Of a DNA stretch of 20,725 nucleotides, positions 1 through 7,021 are shown piece by piece; the stretch's first letter is position 1; every line of letters starts with the position of its first letter. Made by a program: the position numbers and the translations under genes. The stretch lies in NCBI GenBank assembly GCA_002495535.1, contig DAFX01000050.1, positions 1-20,725 on the forward strand, given 5' to 3'. The notes under the pieces were generated by a model. It made no database searches and was not told the DNA's origin. It saw only the letters and a list, made by a program, of their open reading frames with translations. This DNA is from Euryarchaeota archaeon UBA433. GTDB lineage: Archaea; Thermoplasmatota; Poseidoniia; Poseidoniales; Poseidoniaceae.

Positions 1-63
1 TAAACAGCCAGACATAGGTGCAAAAACAAAAAGCATAACAATGAACAAAGTTTTTGATCTCAT
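1..63 (-). CDS. Putative lipoprotein, N-terminal signal peptide only (runs off the left edge)
   Basis: Reading the minus strand from the ATG at 63-61 gives an open frame of 21 codons up to the window edge. It starts MRSKTLF, continues with a hydrophobic stretch (IVMLFVFAP), and ends MSGCL. This is a basic n-region, a hydrophobic core and a lipobox-like SGC, the usual layout of an archaeal or bacterial lipoprotein signal peptide. The mature protein would be anchored outside the membrane through the cysteine; its function cannot be seen. A second in-frame ATG at 69-67 would add two residues. A TATA-like GGTTTAAC on the minus strand (95-88) lies about 26 bases upstream of position 65, which suits a leaderless start at 63. 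The frame is short, so chance remains possible. Confidence 0.55.
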   Translation of the reverse strand, partial: MRSKTLFIVMLFVFAPMSGCL

Positions 64-144
64 GAACATTGCAAATTTAAAAATCAAGTTAAACCATTCC
101 CCCAAATAATCGAATTCGGATAGGTTACATGGGGTTATCCGGAT

Positions 145-188
145 ACCCATTGCTTAGGTTGTGACAAATCAAAGGGCTCGCAATGGGT
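145..188. repeat. 9-bp perfect inverted repeat with 26-base loop
   Basis: ACCCATTGC at 145-153 is exactly reverse-complementary to GCAATGGGT at 180-188. Pairing does not extend at either end. The left arm directly abuts the palindrome TATCCGGATA (136-145, sharing base 145). It could be an RNA stem-loop in a leader or a DNA site for a regulator. Nothing in the sequence decides between these. Confidence 0.45.
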
Positions 189-253
189 CTTTTCAGTGCC
201 TACCCTCTCAACACCTCTTTCATGCGTGGGATTCGGACGAATGACGGGCCAAG

Positions 254-267
254 AATTAAACATTAAA
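254..267 (+). promoter_or_regulatory. TATA-like element for the zinc-ribbon gene
   Basis: The AT-rich run ATTAAACATTAAA lies about 17-30 bases before the GTG at 284. That is the usual distance from an archaeal TATA box to the transcription start, so transcription probably begins at or next to the start codon. No Shine-Dalgarno sequence precedes the GTG, which fits a leaderless mRNA. Assigned by spacing and composition only. Confidence 0.4.
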
Positions 268-283
268 CCACAAAATCATCACT

Positions 284-886
284 GTGGTCGAGGTAGAATG
301 CCCTTATTGTGATGAGAACATAGACCTTGGTGCTGATGCGAGTGGAATGTATGAATGCCCCTATTGCTCAGAGGTGTTCGAGCATATAGGTACAGAAATT
401 TCGGATGAAGATTTGGAGTTGATTGATGGCATTCAGAATGGTTTACACCACCACAATCGAATATTCTCGCACTACAAGTTTAGCAGGGATTACAGGTGGT
501 ACCATATCCTGTTCCAATGTTTATTGATCCCCCTTGTTTTTGGAGTTTTTATGCTTCTAGAGACATATTGGAACATTCGCAAGAGTAAGAGTTCCCAAGT
601 AATGGTCATGTACATCGCTGAGGAAAACTGCATCCTCAAGTACAATATGGAACATTTCAAGCCTTACATAGTTCAGAAGATTTTCGTGGACGATGAAATG
701 GAAATACACTGGAAGCATAGACCTGGATCAGATGGTGCAGTAAGGCCAGATTATGATTATTACACAATAATCTCATCAAGTGGTGAAACGATAGAATTTA
801 CAGCAACTGATAGCCGAATGTGCAACATCAAATCGTTTGCTGATGGACAAAATATAGTTATGAACAAAACATATTCGATGTTTTGA
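284..886 (+). CDS. Zinc-ribbon membrane protein of unknown function
   Basis: A 200-residue protein starting at GTG 284; no ATG suits better. It opens with two CPYC knuckles (Cys6/Cys9 and Cys25/Cys28), which should bind one zinc ion as a zinc ribbon. A linker follows, then one hydrophobic segment at about residues 73-92 that is probably membrane-spanning. The C-terminal 100 residues are mixed and charged and may form a small beta domain; I do not recognise it. Many archaeal membrane proteins carry such N-terminal ribbons, so a role in protein or nucleic-acid contact at the membrane is only a guess. The gene is visibly more AT-rich than pyrG or tdh, suggesting an accessory or recently acquired gene. 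It converges on pyrG with a 17-base gap. Confidence 0.75.
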   Translation: MVEVECPYCDENIDLGADASGMYECPYCSEVFEHIGTEISDEDLELIDGIQNGLHHHNRIFSHYKFSRDYRWYHILFQCLLIPLVFGVFMLLETYWNIRKSKSSQVMVMYIAEENCILKYNMEHFKPYIVQKIFVDDEMEIHWKHRPGSDGAVRPDYDYYTIISSSGETIEFTATDSRMCNIKSFADGQNIVMNKTYSMF

Positions 887-903
887 CTGCGGAAGTCTGA
901 GCC

Positions 904-2535
904 TCACAGTTGTCCCGTTGAGGCTTTGAGTAGACCGAGGAATGGAGGGCTTGGTCGACCCGGTCGACTCTTGAATTCGGGATGATATTGCACCCCAACG
1001 TAGTAGGGGTGCCCGTCAAGTTCGAAGATTTCGCATCGTTGCCCAGTTTCGTCCTTTCCGACATACACCAACCCAGCAGCCTCGATTTGCTCAATCAAAT
1101 CTGGGTTGACCTCGTAGCGATGCCTGTGTCGTTCGTCAACAGCATCCCCGTCGCCATACAACTGTTTGATCTTACAGTCATCGACCTGCCAAAGGGTCGG
1201 GCGTGCACCCAAACGCATGGTACCACCCAAATGGGTTTTGGAAATTTCAGGCATGAACACAACTGCAGCAGTAGGTGCATTTTCATCAAACTCGGTTGAA
1301 TTCGCCCCTTCGAAGCCTAGCACATTGCGGCAAAATTCAATCGTTGCAACTTGAAGCCCAAGGCAAATTCCGAGGTAGGGCGTGTTGCTTGTACGCGCAT
1401 AGTTCGCAGCTGCAATCTTTCCTTCCACACCACGGTCACCAAAACCGCCGGGAACGAGAACTCCATCCGCCTGCTTGAGCAAATCCCATGCAGCGATTTT
1501 CTCTTCTTCATGTTCCCAGTCAGATTCCAGATGGCTTGCTTCAATCCAATCGATGATGAGTTTTCGGTCCACCGCCATAGCAGCGTGTTGAAGGCTCTTG
1601 ATGACCGAAAGGTAGGCATCTGACAAGTCGGTGTATTTGCCGACCATGGCGATATGGACTTCCTTCGTGAGCGTATCGAGGTGATGCGCCATGACTTTCC
1701 AATCCTTCAGCAAATTCGTGGCATGGCAGTCGACGCCAAGAATATCACACAGACCCTGTTCCTGGAGCATCAAAGGCACGTGGTAGATGTTCGGGACATC
1801 GTGGGTCGACATGACCGCTTGTGGCGATACATGGCAGAAAGCAGCGAGTTTTTCACGCGTTTCATTGGCCAATGGAGCAGTTGAACGGCAAACGAGAATG
1901 TCTGGAGTGATTCCAAGGCCTCTGAGTTCCTTCACCGTGTGTTGAGTCGGTTTGGTCTTCTGCTCGCCAACCGGCCCCATGACGGGAACTAATGAGACAT
2001 GGACGAAGGTCACATTTTCTCGGCCAACTCGGAATTGAAATTGACGCAATGCTTCAATGTAGGGCGAAGACTCAATGTCGCCAACTGTGCCACCGAGTTC
2101 AATGATACAGGCGTCGGGGATTTCATCACTGCCATCTGCTGGCTGATGGGCGACGTCTTCAATCCACTCTTGGACTGCGTCGGTCACATGTGGGATCACT
2201 TGAACCGTTTTTCCGAGGTAATCGCCACGCCTTTCAGCTTCAATGACCTTTGAGTAAATTTTACCCGTCGTCAGGTTGTTGTCCTTGCCCAAATTGATAT
2301 CGAGGAAACGTTCGTAGTTGCCGAGGTCCAAATCAACCTCGCCACCGTCATCTAAAACGAAAACTTCGCCGTGCTCAAAAGGTGACATTGTTCCTGCATC
2401 GCTGTTCAGATAGGGATCAATTTTGATTGAAGTGACCCTCAGCCCCGCGCTTTTGAGCAAAACGCCAATGCTGCTTGCAGTTACTCCTTTGCCCAATCCG
2501 GACAGGACGCCCCCGCTAACAACAACGTACTTCAT
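904..2535 (-). CDS. pyrG: CTP synthase (glutamine-hydrolysing)
   Basis: Converts UTP, ATP and glutamine to CTP in the last step of pyrimidine nucleotide synthesis. The 543-residue protein begins MKYVVVSGGVLSGLGKG, the usual opening with the synthetase P-loop. GTVGDIESSPYIEALRQF follows in the amidoligase domain. The C-terminal class I glutaminase domain has GGFGDRGVEGK, the nucleophile in YLGICLGLQ (Cys391) and the HPE of VQYHPEF. Length and domain order are normal. The start at 2535 matches the conserved N-terminus; in-frame ATGs at 2541 and 2580 are alternatives and no clear Shine-Dalgarno sequence precedes any of them. The gene stands alone, divergent from tdh and convergent with the zinc-ribbon gene. 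Confidence 0.97.
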   Translation of the reverse strand: MKYVVVSGGVLSGLGKGVTASSIGVLLKSAGLRVTSIKIDPYLNSDAGTMSPFEHGEVFVLDDGGEVDLDLGNYERFLDINLGKDNNLTTGKIYSKVIEAERRGDYLGKTVQVIPHVTDAVQEWIEDVAHQPADGSDEIPDACIIELGGTVGDIESSPYIEALRQFQFRVGRENVTFVHVSLVPVMGPVGEQKTKPTQHTVKELRGLGITPDILVCRSTAPLANETREKLAAFCHVSPQAVMSTHDVPNIYHVPLMLQEQGLCDILGVDCHATNLLKDWKVMAHHLDTLTKEVHIAMVGKYTDLSDAYLSVIKSLQHAAMAVDRKLIIDWIEASHLESDWEHEEEKIAAWDLLKQADGVLVPGGFGDRGVEGKIAAANYARTSNTPYLGICLGLQVATIEFCRNVLGFEGANSTEFDENAPTAAVVFMPEISKTHLGGTMRLGARPTLWQVDDCKIKQLYGDGDAVDERHRHRYEVNPDLIEQIEAAGLVYVGKDETGQRCEIFELDGHPYYVGVQYHPEFKSRPGRPSPPFLGLLKASTGQL

Positions 2536-2665
2536 GCACATCAACGGGCTTTTAGGCCGTCGCGCCTCCCATATCAACATACCTCAAGGAACACGTGTTC
2601 CGCGCCTTCCCAAGGTGAGCGAAGAATCAAAAGGCGCACTCGCTGAACAACAGGAGAGGGCGAAC
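2536..2665. promoter_or_regulatory. Divergent pyrG/tdh promoter region
   Basis: This 130-base spacer must hold both promoters. On the minus strand a weak TATA-like TTGATATG (near 2570-2578) would place the pyrG transcription start close to its ATG. On the plus strand GGAGAGGG at 2653-2660, five bases before the ATG at 2666, is a good ribosome binding site for tdh. A perfect palindrome lies at 2588-2601. Confidence 0.5.
2588..2601. promoter_or_regulatory. Perfect 14-bp palindrome, candidate operator
   Basis: GGAACACGTGTTCC reads identically on both strands, with no spacer and no mismatch. It sits between the divergent pyrG and tdh genes, just upstream of the TATA-like element proposed for pyrG. 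Size and symmetry fit a dimeric helix-turn-helix regulator site. Which gene it controls, and by what protein, cannot be read from the sequence. Confidence 0.5.
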
Positions 2666-3718
2666 ATGGACGCGATTCCGAACACGATGATGGCCTGGAC
2701 CAAAACCCTCGACAGCGTAGGGGGTTTCACTCGCGAAGAGCACCCCGTGCCTAAGCCTGGAGCCAATGAAGTGCTCGTCAAAACCCATTCCACCTCCGTG
2801 TGCGGCACCGACATTCACATTTGGAAATGGGATGAATGGAGTCGAGAAAACGTGCCTTTGGGCACAATCACTGGCCATGAAACATGTGGGGAAGTGGTGG
2901 CCGTAGGCGAAGGTGTAGAACATCCGTCGGTTGGTGATTTTGTAGCCATTGAATGCCATTTTGCCTGCTGGAATTGCCCGCGTTGCGATGAAGGAAACGC
3001 ACACATCTGCGAAAATGGCTCAATATTTGGCGTCCACATTAACGGTGCATTTGGCCCGTACTTCGTAGCACCATCCGTCAACGCACGAACAATTCCCAAA
3101 GGGCTGGACCCCGGTCACGCATCCATACAAGACCCGTTGGGCAATGCCATTCATACGCTGACTGGAGGGCCTGTTGAGGGGGCTACGGTCGCTGTCCATG
3201 GACTTGGACCAATTGGCTTGTTTGCAGTCAATGCCGCCAAAGCAATGGGGGCAAAAATGGTCATCGCGATTGATTGGGACAATGAATACAGAATGGATTT
3301 GGCCAAGCAATTGGGTGCAGACATCGTCCTGGGAAAGGAGGATGACGTGATCAATGAAATTCTTCAAGCAACCAATGGACGAGGTGTTGACAATTCATGT
3401 GAATTCTCTGGTTCCCCTCAAGCCCTTGCAAACACCATTCACAGCACCCGGATGGGAGGCTATGTCAACGTTCTCTCCGTCTACGGCAATTCGATGCCGG
3501 AAGTTCCAATGAACGAGTTGGTGTTCCGCTACTTGCATCTCAAAGGCATCAATGGCAGGAAAATGTGGTCCACATGGGACACAATGCACGCCTTGCTCGA
3601 GCGAGGTGCAATCGACGTTGAGCGTGTGCTCACACATAGAATGAGCATTGATGAGTTTCCTCAAGCAGTGGAACTCGCCATTCAGGGCGAATGTGGTAAA
3701 GTCGTCTTGGACTTTTGA
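2666..3718 (+). CDS. tdh: L-threonine 3-dehydrogenase, zinc-dependent MDR family
   Basis: Oxidises L-threonine with NAD+ to 2-amino-3-ketobutyrate, which is then cleaved to glycine and acetyl-CoA. The 350-residue protein is a medium-chain zinc dehydrogenase. Catalytic zinc ligands are visible in SVCGTDIHIW (Cys46) and GHETCGE. Four cysteines of the structural-zinc loop follow in CWNCPRCDEGNAHIC, and the nucleotide-binding motif is GLGPIG. The runs CGTDIHIWKWDEWS and GINGRKMWSTWDT match archaeal threonine dehydrogenases closely and separate it from generic alcohol or sorbitol dehydrogenases. I chose the ATG at 2666 because GGAGAGGG precedes it by five bases; the frame stays open upstream by chance. 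It converges on the HMG-CoA synthase gene with a 3-base gap. Confidence 0.88.
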   Translation: MDAIPNTMMAWTKTLDSVGGFTREEHPVPKPGANEVLVKTHSTSVCGTDIHIWKWDEWSRENVPLGTITGHETCGEVVAVGEGVEHPSVGDFVAIECHFACWNCPRCDEGNAHICENGSIFGVHINGAFGPYFVAPSVNARTIPKGLDPGHASIQDPLGNAIHTLTGGPVEGATVAVHGLGPIGLFAVNAAKAMGAKMVIAIDWDNEYRMDLAKQLGADIVLGKEDDVINEILQATNGRGVDNSCEFSGSPQALANTIHSTRMGGYVNVLSVYGNSMPEVPMNELVFRYLHLKGINGRKMWSTWDTMHALLERGAIDVERVLTHRMSIDEFPQAVELAIQGECGKVVLDF

Positions 3719-3721
3719 GCC

Positions 3722-5293
3722 TCAAGCTCCAATCCAACGGTAGCGTCGAGCACCTTCGTCCACGCCTTCCTCACCAATTTCAACAAGGGCAAATTCGCCC
3801 TTTGGTGTGACAACACTCTCGTCTTGAAGCCCTTTGTGCAGGTTCTCATACGTCACGTGATCGATCGCCATGCGGCCCGCTAGACGTTCGAAGAGGTGCC
3901 AGCGGGAAACAACTTCTCGCCATCTTGGATTGACTTTACCTTCGAACACTTTCGCCTTTGCACCCGAGCCGTAGCCACACAGTCCAAACAACGTATTGTC
4001 CAAATTGCTGTTGTCTTCGAGGTCTGATTCGAACGTGGACATCAAGGCAAGGAAGATCGAACCGGTGTACTGGTTACCAATGAGGCTGCTCGCTCGTTGT
4101 CCCTTTTCGATACGGCTTGCGTGGAAACTGATGTATTCAGGTGTCTTTGAAATTGCGCGACGGTATCCATCCATTGCTTTCTCCCAAATTTCGATGATCT
4201 GTGGATCTTCTGAATTATGGGGTTCTGGCATGGGCCCAAGATGTTCTGCGACTTCCTTCCACATTTCTGTGTCCATTCTGTCATGGCGGAAAATGTCGGG
4301 GAACATGCGCTTCGCTTGGAACGCGTATGGCAAATGCATGATGATGCGAGACCACTGTTCGGTCAATCGTTCATCGTCCGCGGATGAATAACGTCCTTTC
4401 AATTCAGCTTTCTTTGCAAAGTTGTGGAACGCTTGGCGAACTGCTGCTTGGTAGCAGCGATTGGAGAACTGCCCGTCGAAAATAGGCTCATCTCGGTGAA
4501 CGCTCACACTGGTTTCTCCGTGGGAGAAAATCCCGAGTTTGCGCACTGTGGATTCTGGAAGGTGACGAATCATCCGATCAACAAGGCCTTGTTTCATGGT
4601 TTGGCCCGTTTCCTGTGCCAGTTGCAATACATTGGAGATCACGGTACGAAGCGAAACTTCACGTCGAGGTTTGAAGAAATCGTGGACAGGGGTTGTTGAA
4701 ACACCAATGCAATCCGGGATTTCAAGCAAACGGGGGTTGCGTCGAATCAAGAGTGCTCCACCGCCAGCACCTTGCGTGTATTCTCCAGAAGATTCCAGCG
4801 CATACTTCGCATTGTCAGAGAAAATCACGATCCCGACTCGCTCGTCGTGTTCTGTTGACCTTGCAACCCAATCGAGGGTGGTGTGGAGGGCGTCGACTGC
4901 ACCGATGCATGCAAAGGTCATATCGACAACGTCACAATTTCGGAAGCATTCACTGCCATAGCGTTCTTCATAGCGCTGGGTGAGCATATCAACAATATAG
5001 GTCGCAGTTGGCTTTGCACCATCAAGAGCCGATTCAGTTCCAAGGTACATCCGGCCGATCGTGTTTGGATCAATTCCATTGCGGTCAATAATTTGCATCA
5101 CCGCCATGGCGCCCATTGTTGCCGTATCTTCGTGAACATCAGGGATGGCCATGGCTTCAAGACCAAGACCCTTGTTGAGTTTGCCGAAATCGGCACCTCT
5201 CAACTCTGCGAAATCTCGCATATCCATGTAAAGTCGCGGGAAATGAATTGCGATATCATCGATACCAACACAAGTTTCACTGTCTGTTCCCAT
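3722..5293 (-). CDS. Hydroxymethylglutaryl-CoA synthase (mevalonate pathway)
   Basis: Condenses acetyl-CoA with acetoacetyl-CoA to HMG-CoA, the committed step toward mevalonate and the isoprenoid chains of archaeal lipids. The thiolase-fold catalytic set is present: Glu in GTESALDGAKP, nucleophile Cys129 in TFACIGAVDAL, His in MHLPYAFQAKRMFP, and the GNQYTGS loop. At 523 residues it is much longer than the roughly 350 usual in archaea. Extra sequence lies between the catalytic His and the GNQY loop and at the C-terminus, closer to the longer bacterial and eukaryotic forms. The ATG at 5293 is the best start; a TTG at 5362 would add 23 low-complexity residues and leave only a 3-base gap to the thermosome gene. 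It is the last gene of the chaperone run, probably co-transcribed. Confidence 0.88.
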   Translation of the reverse strand: MGTDSETCVGIDDIAIHFPRLYMDMRDFAELRGADFGKLNKGLGLEAMAIPDVHEDTATMGAMAVMQIIDRNGIDPNTIGRMYLGTESALDGAKPTATYIVDMLTQRYEERYGSECFRNCDVVDMTFACIGAVDALHTTLDWVARSTEHDERVGIVIFSDNAKYALESSGEYTQGAGGGALLIRRNPRLLEIPDCIGVSTTPVHDFFKPRREVSLRTVISNVLQLAQETGQTMKQGLVDRMIRHLPESTVRKLGIFSHGETSVSVHRDEPIFDGQFSNRCYQAAVRQAFHNFAKKAELKGRYSSADDERLTEQWSRIIMHLPYAFQAKRMFPDIFRHDRMDTEMWKEVAEHLGPMPEPHNSEDPQIIEIWEKAMDGYRRAISKTPEYISFHASRIEKGQRASSLIGNQYTGSIFLALMSTFESDLEDNSNLDNTLFGLCGYGSGAKAKVFEGKVNPRWREVVSRWHLFERLAGRMAIDHVTYENLHKGLQDESVVTPKGEFALVEIGEEGVDEGARRYRWIGA

Positions 5294-5365
5294 CAGTAAA
5301 AGGTCCAAACCACCCCTATTTGAATCAACATCCCTCGCTTGGGAAGAAGGAGGCGGTTTCAAAAC

Positions 5366-6958
5366 CTAATCAGTTTGTGGGACTTCAGGTATTGTAGGGT
5401 CTTGTTTCGCCCATAGAACATCGTCAATTCGCAAAACCGATATCGCAGCCTCTGTTGCACCCGTGATCCCCTGGTCCAGGATCAACAATGGCTCAATAAC
5501 GCCCATCTCAACCATATCTCGAGGTGTGCGTTGAATGACATCCAATCCGATCAAGTCGGCTTGTTCTGCGGAGGCGTTGGACTGAGCGGCAACCAGATTC
5601 AGCAGGGTATCAATAGGATCGAGGCCCGCGTTCTCGGCCAGCACACGAGGAATGACTTCCAGCGCATCAGCAAAGGCTTCCACGCCCAATTGCTCGCGGC
5701 CTGGAATCGATTCTGCATAACGGCGAAGGCGGCGAGCGAGCGCAACTTGAGTTGCGCCCCCGCCAGGAACAAGGCGTGCGTCTTCGAGGAGTTGGCAAGC
5801 GACACCCAATGCATCCGCAAAGCAGCGTTCGACTTCACCAAGGACCGCTTCCGTGCTGCCTCTTGCGATAAATGTGGCACCACCAGCCTCTGTTTCAACA
5901 ATCCAATGAACCGTGTTGCCCCATGTTTCATTCTTGCTGGAGATGAAGGCACCAAGATCGGAAGATCTGGCTCGTTTTACATCATGGACAAGTGTAGCAC
6001 CGCAGCCACGAGCAAGCAAATCCAAATCCGTCCGAGCCACTCTTCTGAAAGCTTTGATGCCTGCATTCATGAGCATCATTCGAGCGTCATCATCGATGCC
6101 TTCCTTGCAGGCGAGGAGATCAACGCCAAGGGCTTTAAGTTGCGATACCTGTTCTTCTAGCAGTGCCGTCTCCTTCTCTCTAAAAGCGTCCAGTACCCCA
6201 GTTGAGGTGACGTTGAGTTTGACGCTACCCATCATGGCTCTGCGTTCAATCCCTCCGTCAATCAGAAGGATTTTGCCACCTTTGATGTGCCGAGGCATAT
6301 CGTCATGGATTCGATTCTTTGCCAGCACGAGGCCGGTGACCAATTTACATTCAGCAATCGCCCCACCAGATTGTGGCAGGATTTTCACCCGGGTTGGGTC
6401 GGCAATTGTACCCTCTTCATCCTCAACGAGAATTGCTTCTGCGGCATCTAAGGCCAGTTGTGCGAGCAACGATTGCATGCTCTCATGGCCTTTTCCAGTC
6501 AAGCAGGTTTTTGTTGCAAGGATACGGTGAGAACGCTCCGAAGGGAAAGAAAGCGACTCAAGTTCCTGCCTCGCATGTGCCTCGGCCATGCGGAAACCTC
6601 GAGCGATGATAGCAGGGTGCACCCCTTGGGTAACAAGATGCCATGCATTCTGTAACATTTCAGCGCTTAGCAAAACGGTCGAAGTGGTTCCATCGCGGGC
6701 AATTTTATCCTGCACAGATGAAGCATTGATGATCATTCGAGCGACGGGGTGTTCCACCTTAGCGGATTCCAACACCGTCACGCCATCGTTGGTGACCATG
6801 GTACGCCCATCGTCATCGATGAGGAGTTTGTCAAGCCCTCTTGGCCCCAGGGTAGAGCGTACTGCCCCCGCAAGAGCGAGAGCGGCCTGGATGTTCTTCT
6901 GAAGCGCACCGCGGCCTGTTGACCGGTCGGTGTCCTTCAAGATTGGAACATCGCTCAT
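5366..6958 (-). CDS. Divergent group II chaperonin (thermosome) subunit
   Basis: A cytosolic ATP-driven folding chamber subunit of 530 residues. Family signatures run in order: LGPRGLDKLLIDDDG, TNDGVTVLESAKVEHPVARM, DGTTSTVLL, then VPGGGATQVALARRLRRYA and EAFADALEVIPRVLAENAGLDPID. The family is clear, but it is unorthodox. The usual GDGTT ATPase motif reads RDGTT (Arg88-Asp89), keeping the Asp but losing the first Gly, and the C-terminus (PEVPQTD) lacks the Gly-Met tail common in thermosomes. It may be a specialised paralogue beside a canonical subunit elsewhere. The ATG at 6958 is chosen because GGGTGGG lies six bases upstream; a GTG at 6979 is possible. It follows dnaK by 63 bases, with a hairpin between them. 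Confidence 0.92.
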   Translation of the reverse strand: MSDVPILKDTDRSTGRGALQKNIQAALALAGAVRSTLGPRGLDKLLIDDDGRTMVTNDGVTVLESAKVEHPVARMIINASSVQDKIARDGTTSTVLLSAEMLQNAWHLVTQGVHPAIIARGFRMAEAHARQELESLSFPSERSHRILATKTCLTGKGHESMQSLLAQLALDAAEAILVEDEEGTIADPTRVKILPQSGGAIAECKLVTGLVLAKNRIHDDMPRHIKGGKILLIDGGIERRAMMGSVKLNVTSTGVLDAFREKETALLEEQVSQLKALGVDLLACKEGIDDDARMMLMNAGIKAFRRVARTDLDLLARGCGATLVHDVKRARSSDLGAFISSKNETWGNTVHWIVETEAGGATFIARGSTEAVLGEVERCFADALGVACQLLEDARLVPGGGATQVALARRLRRYAESIPGREQLGVEAFADALEVIPRVLAENAGLDPIDTLLNLVAAQSNASAEQADLIGLDVIQRTPRDMVEMGVIEPLLILDQGITGATEAAISVLRIDDVLWAKQDPTIPEVPQTD

Positions 6959-6986
6959 GAGTGGCCCACCCGACTTCACGCCATAA

Positions 6987-7001
6987 GGTCAACTCTTGAC
7001 C
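6987..7001. repeat. Hairpin or operator between dnaK and the thermosome gene
   Basis: GGTCAA (6987-6992) and TTGACC (6996-7001) are exact inverted copies around a 3-base centre. The element lies 21-35 bases after the dnaK stop and 29-43 bases before the thermosome ATG. It could be an RNA stem that sets relative expression or protects mRNA ends, or a regulator site at an internal promoter. There is no U-run, so an intrinsic terminator is unlikely. Confidence 0.4.
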
Positions 7002-7021
7002 GGTTCGCCGATGGATGGGGC

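Larger units (their letters stand above)
64..283. other. Divergent intergenic spacer with inverted repeats
   Basis: This 220-base, AT-rich spacer separates the leftward lipoprotein-like gene from the rightward zinc-ribbon gene. I see no tRNA or credible protein gene in it. It contains a 10-bp palindrome TATCCGGATA (136-145), a 9-bp perfect inverted repeat ACCCATTGC/GCAATGGGT (145-153 and 180-188), and TATA-like elements near each end. It is probably promoter and regulatory DNA; a small structured RNA is also possible. Confidence 0.5.

Noticed and set aside
41..109. 22-codon plus-strand frame starting ATG AAC AAA near the left edge
   Set aside because: Too short, no ribosome binding site, and it overlaps the better-supported minus-strand lipoprotein signal peptide.
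2423..2665. Upstream extension of the threonine dehydrogenase frame into pyrG
   Set aside because: It overlaps the start of pyrG on the other strand, starts at TTG, and a strong ribosome binding site marks the ATG at 2666.
5294..5362. TTG-initiated N-terminal extension of HMG-CoA synthase
   Set aside because: The extra 23 residues are low-complexity, start at TTG, and precede the conserved start GIDDIAIHFP; kept only as an alternative.
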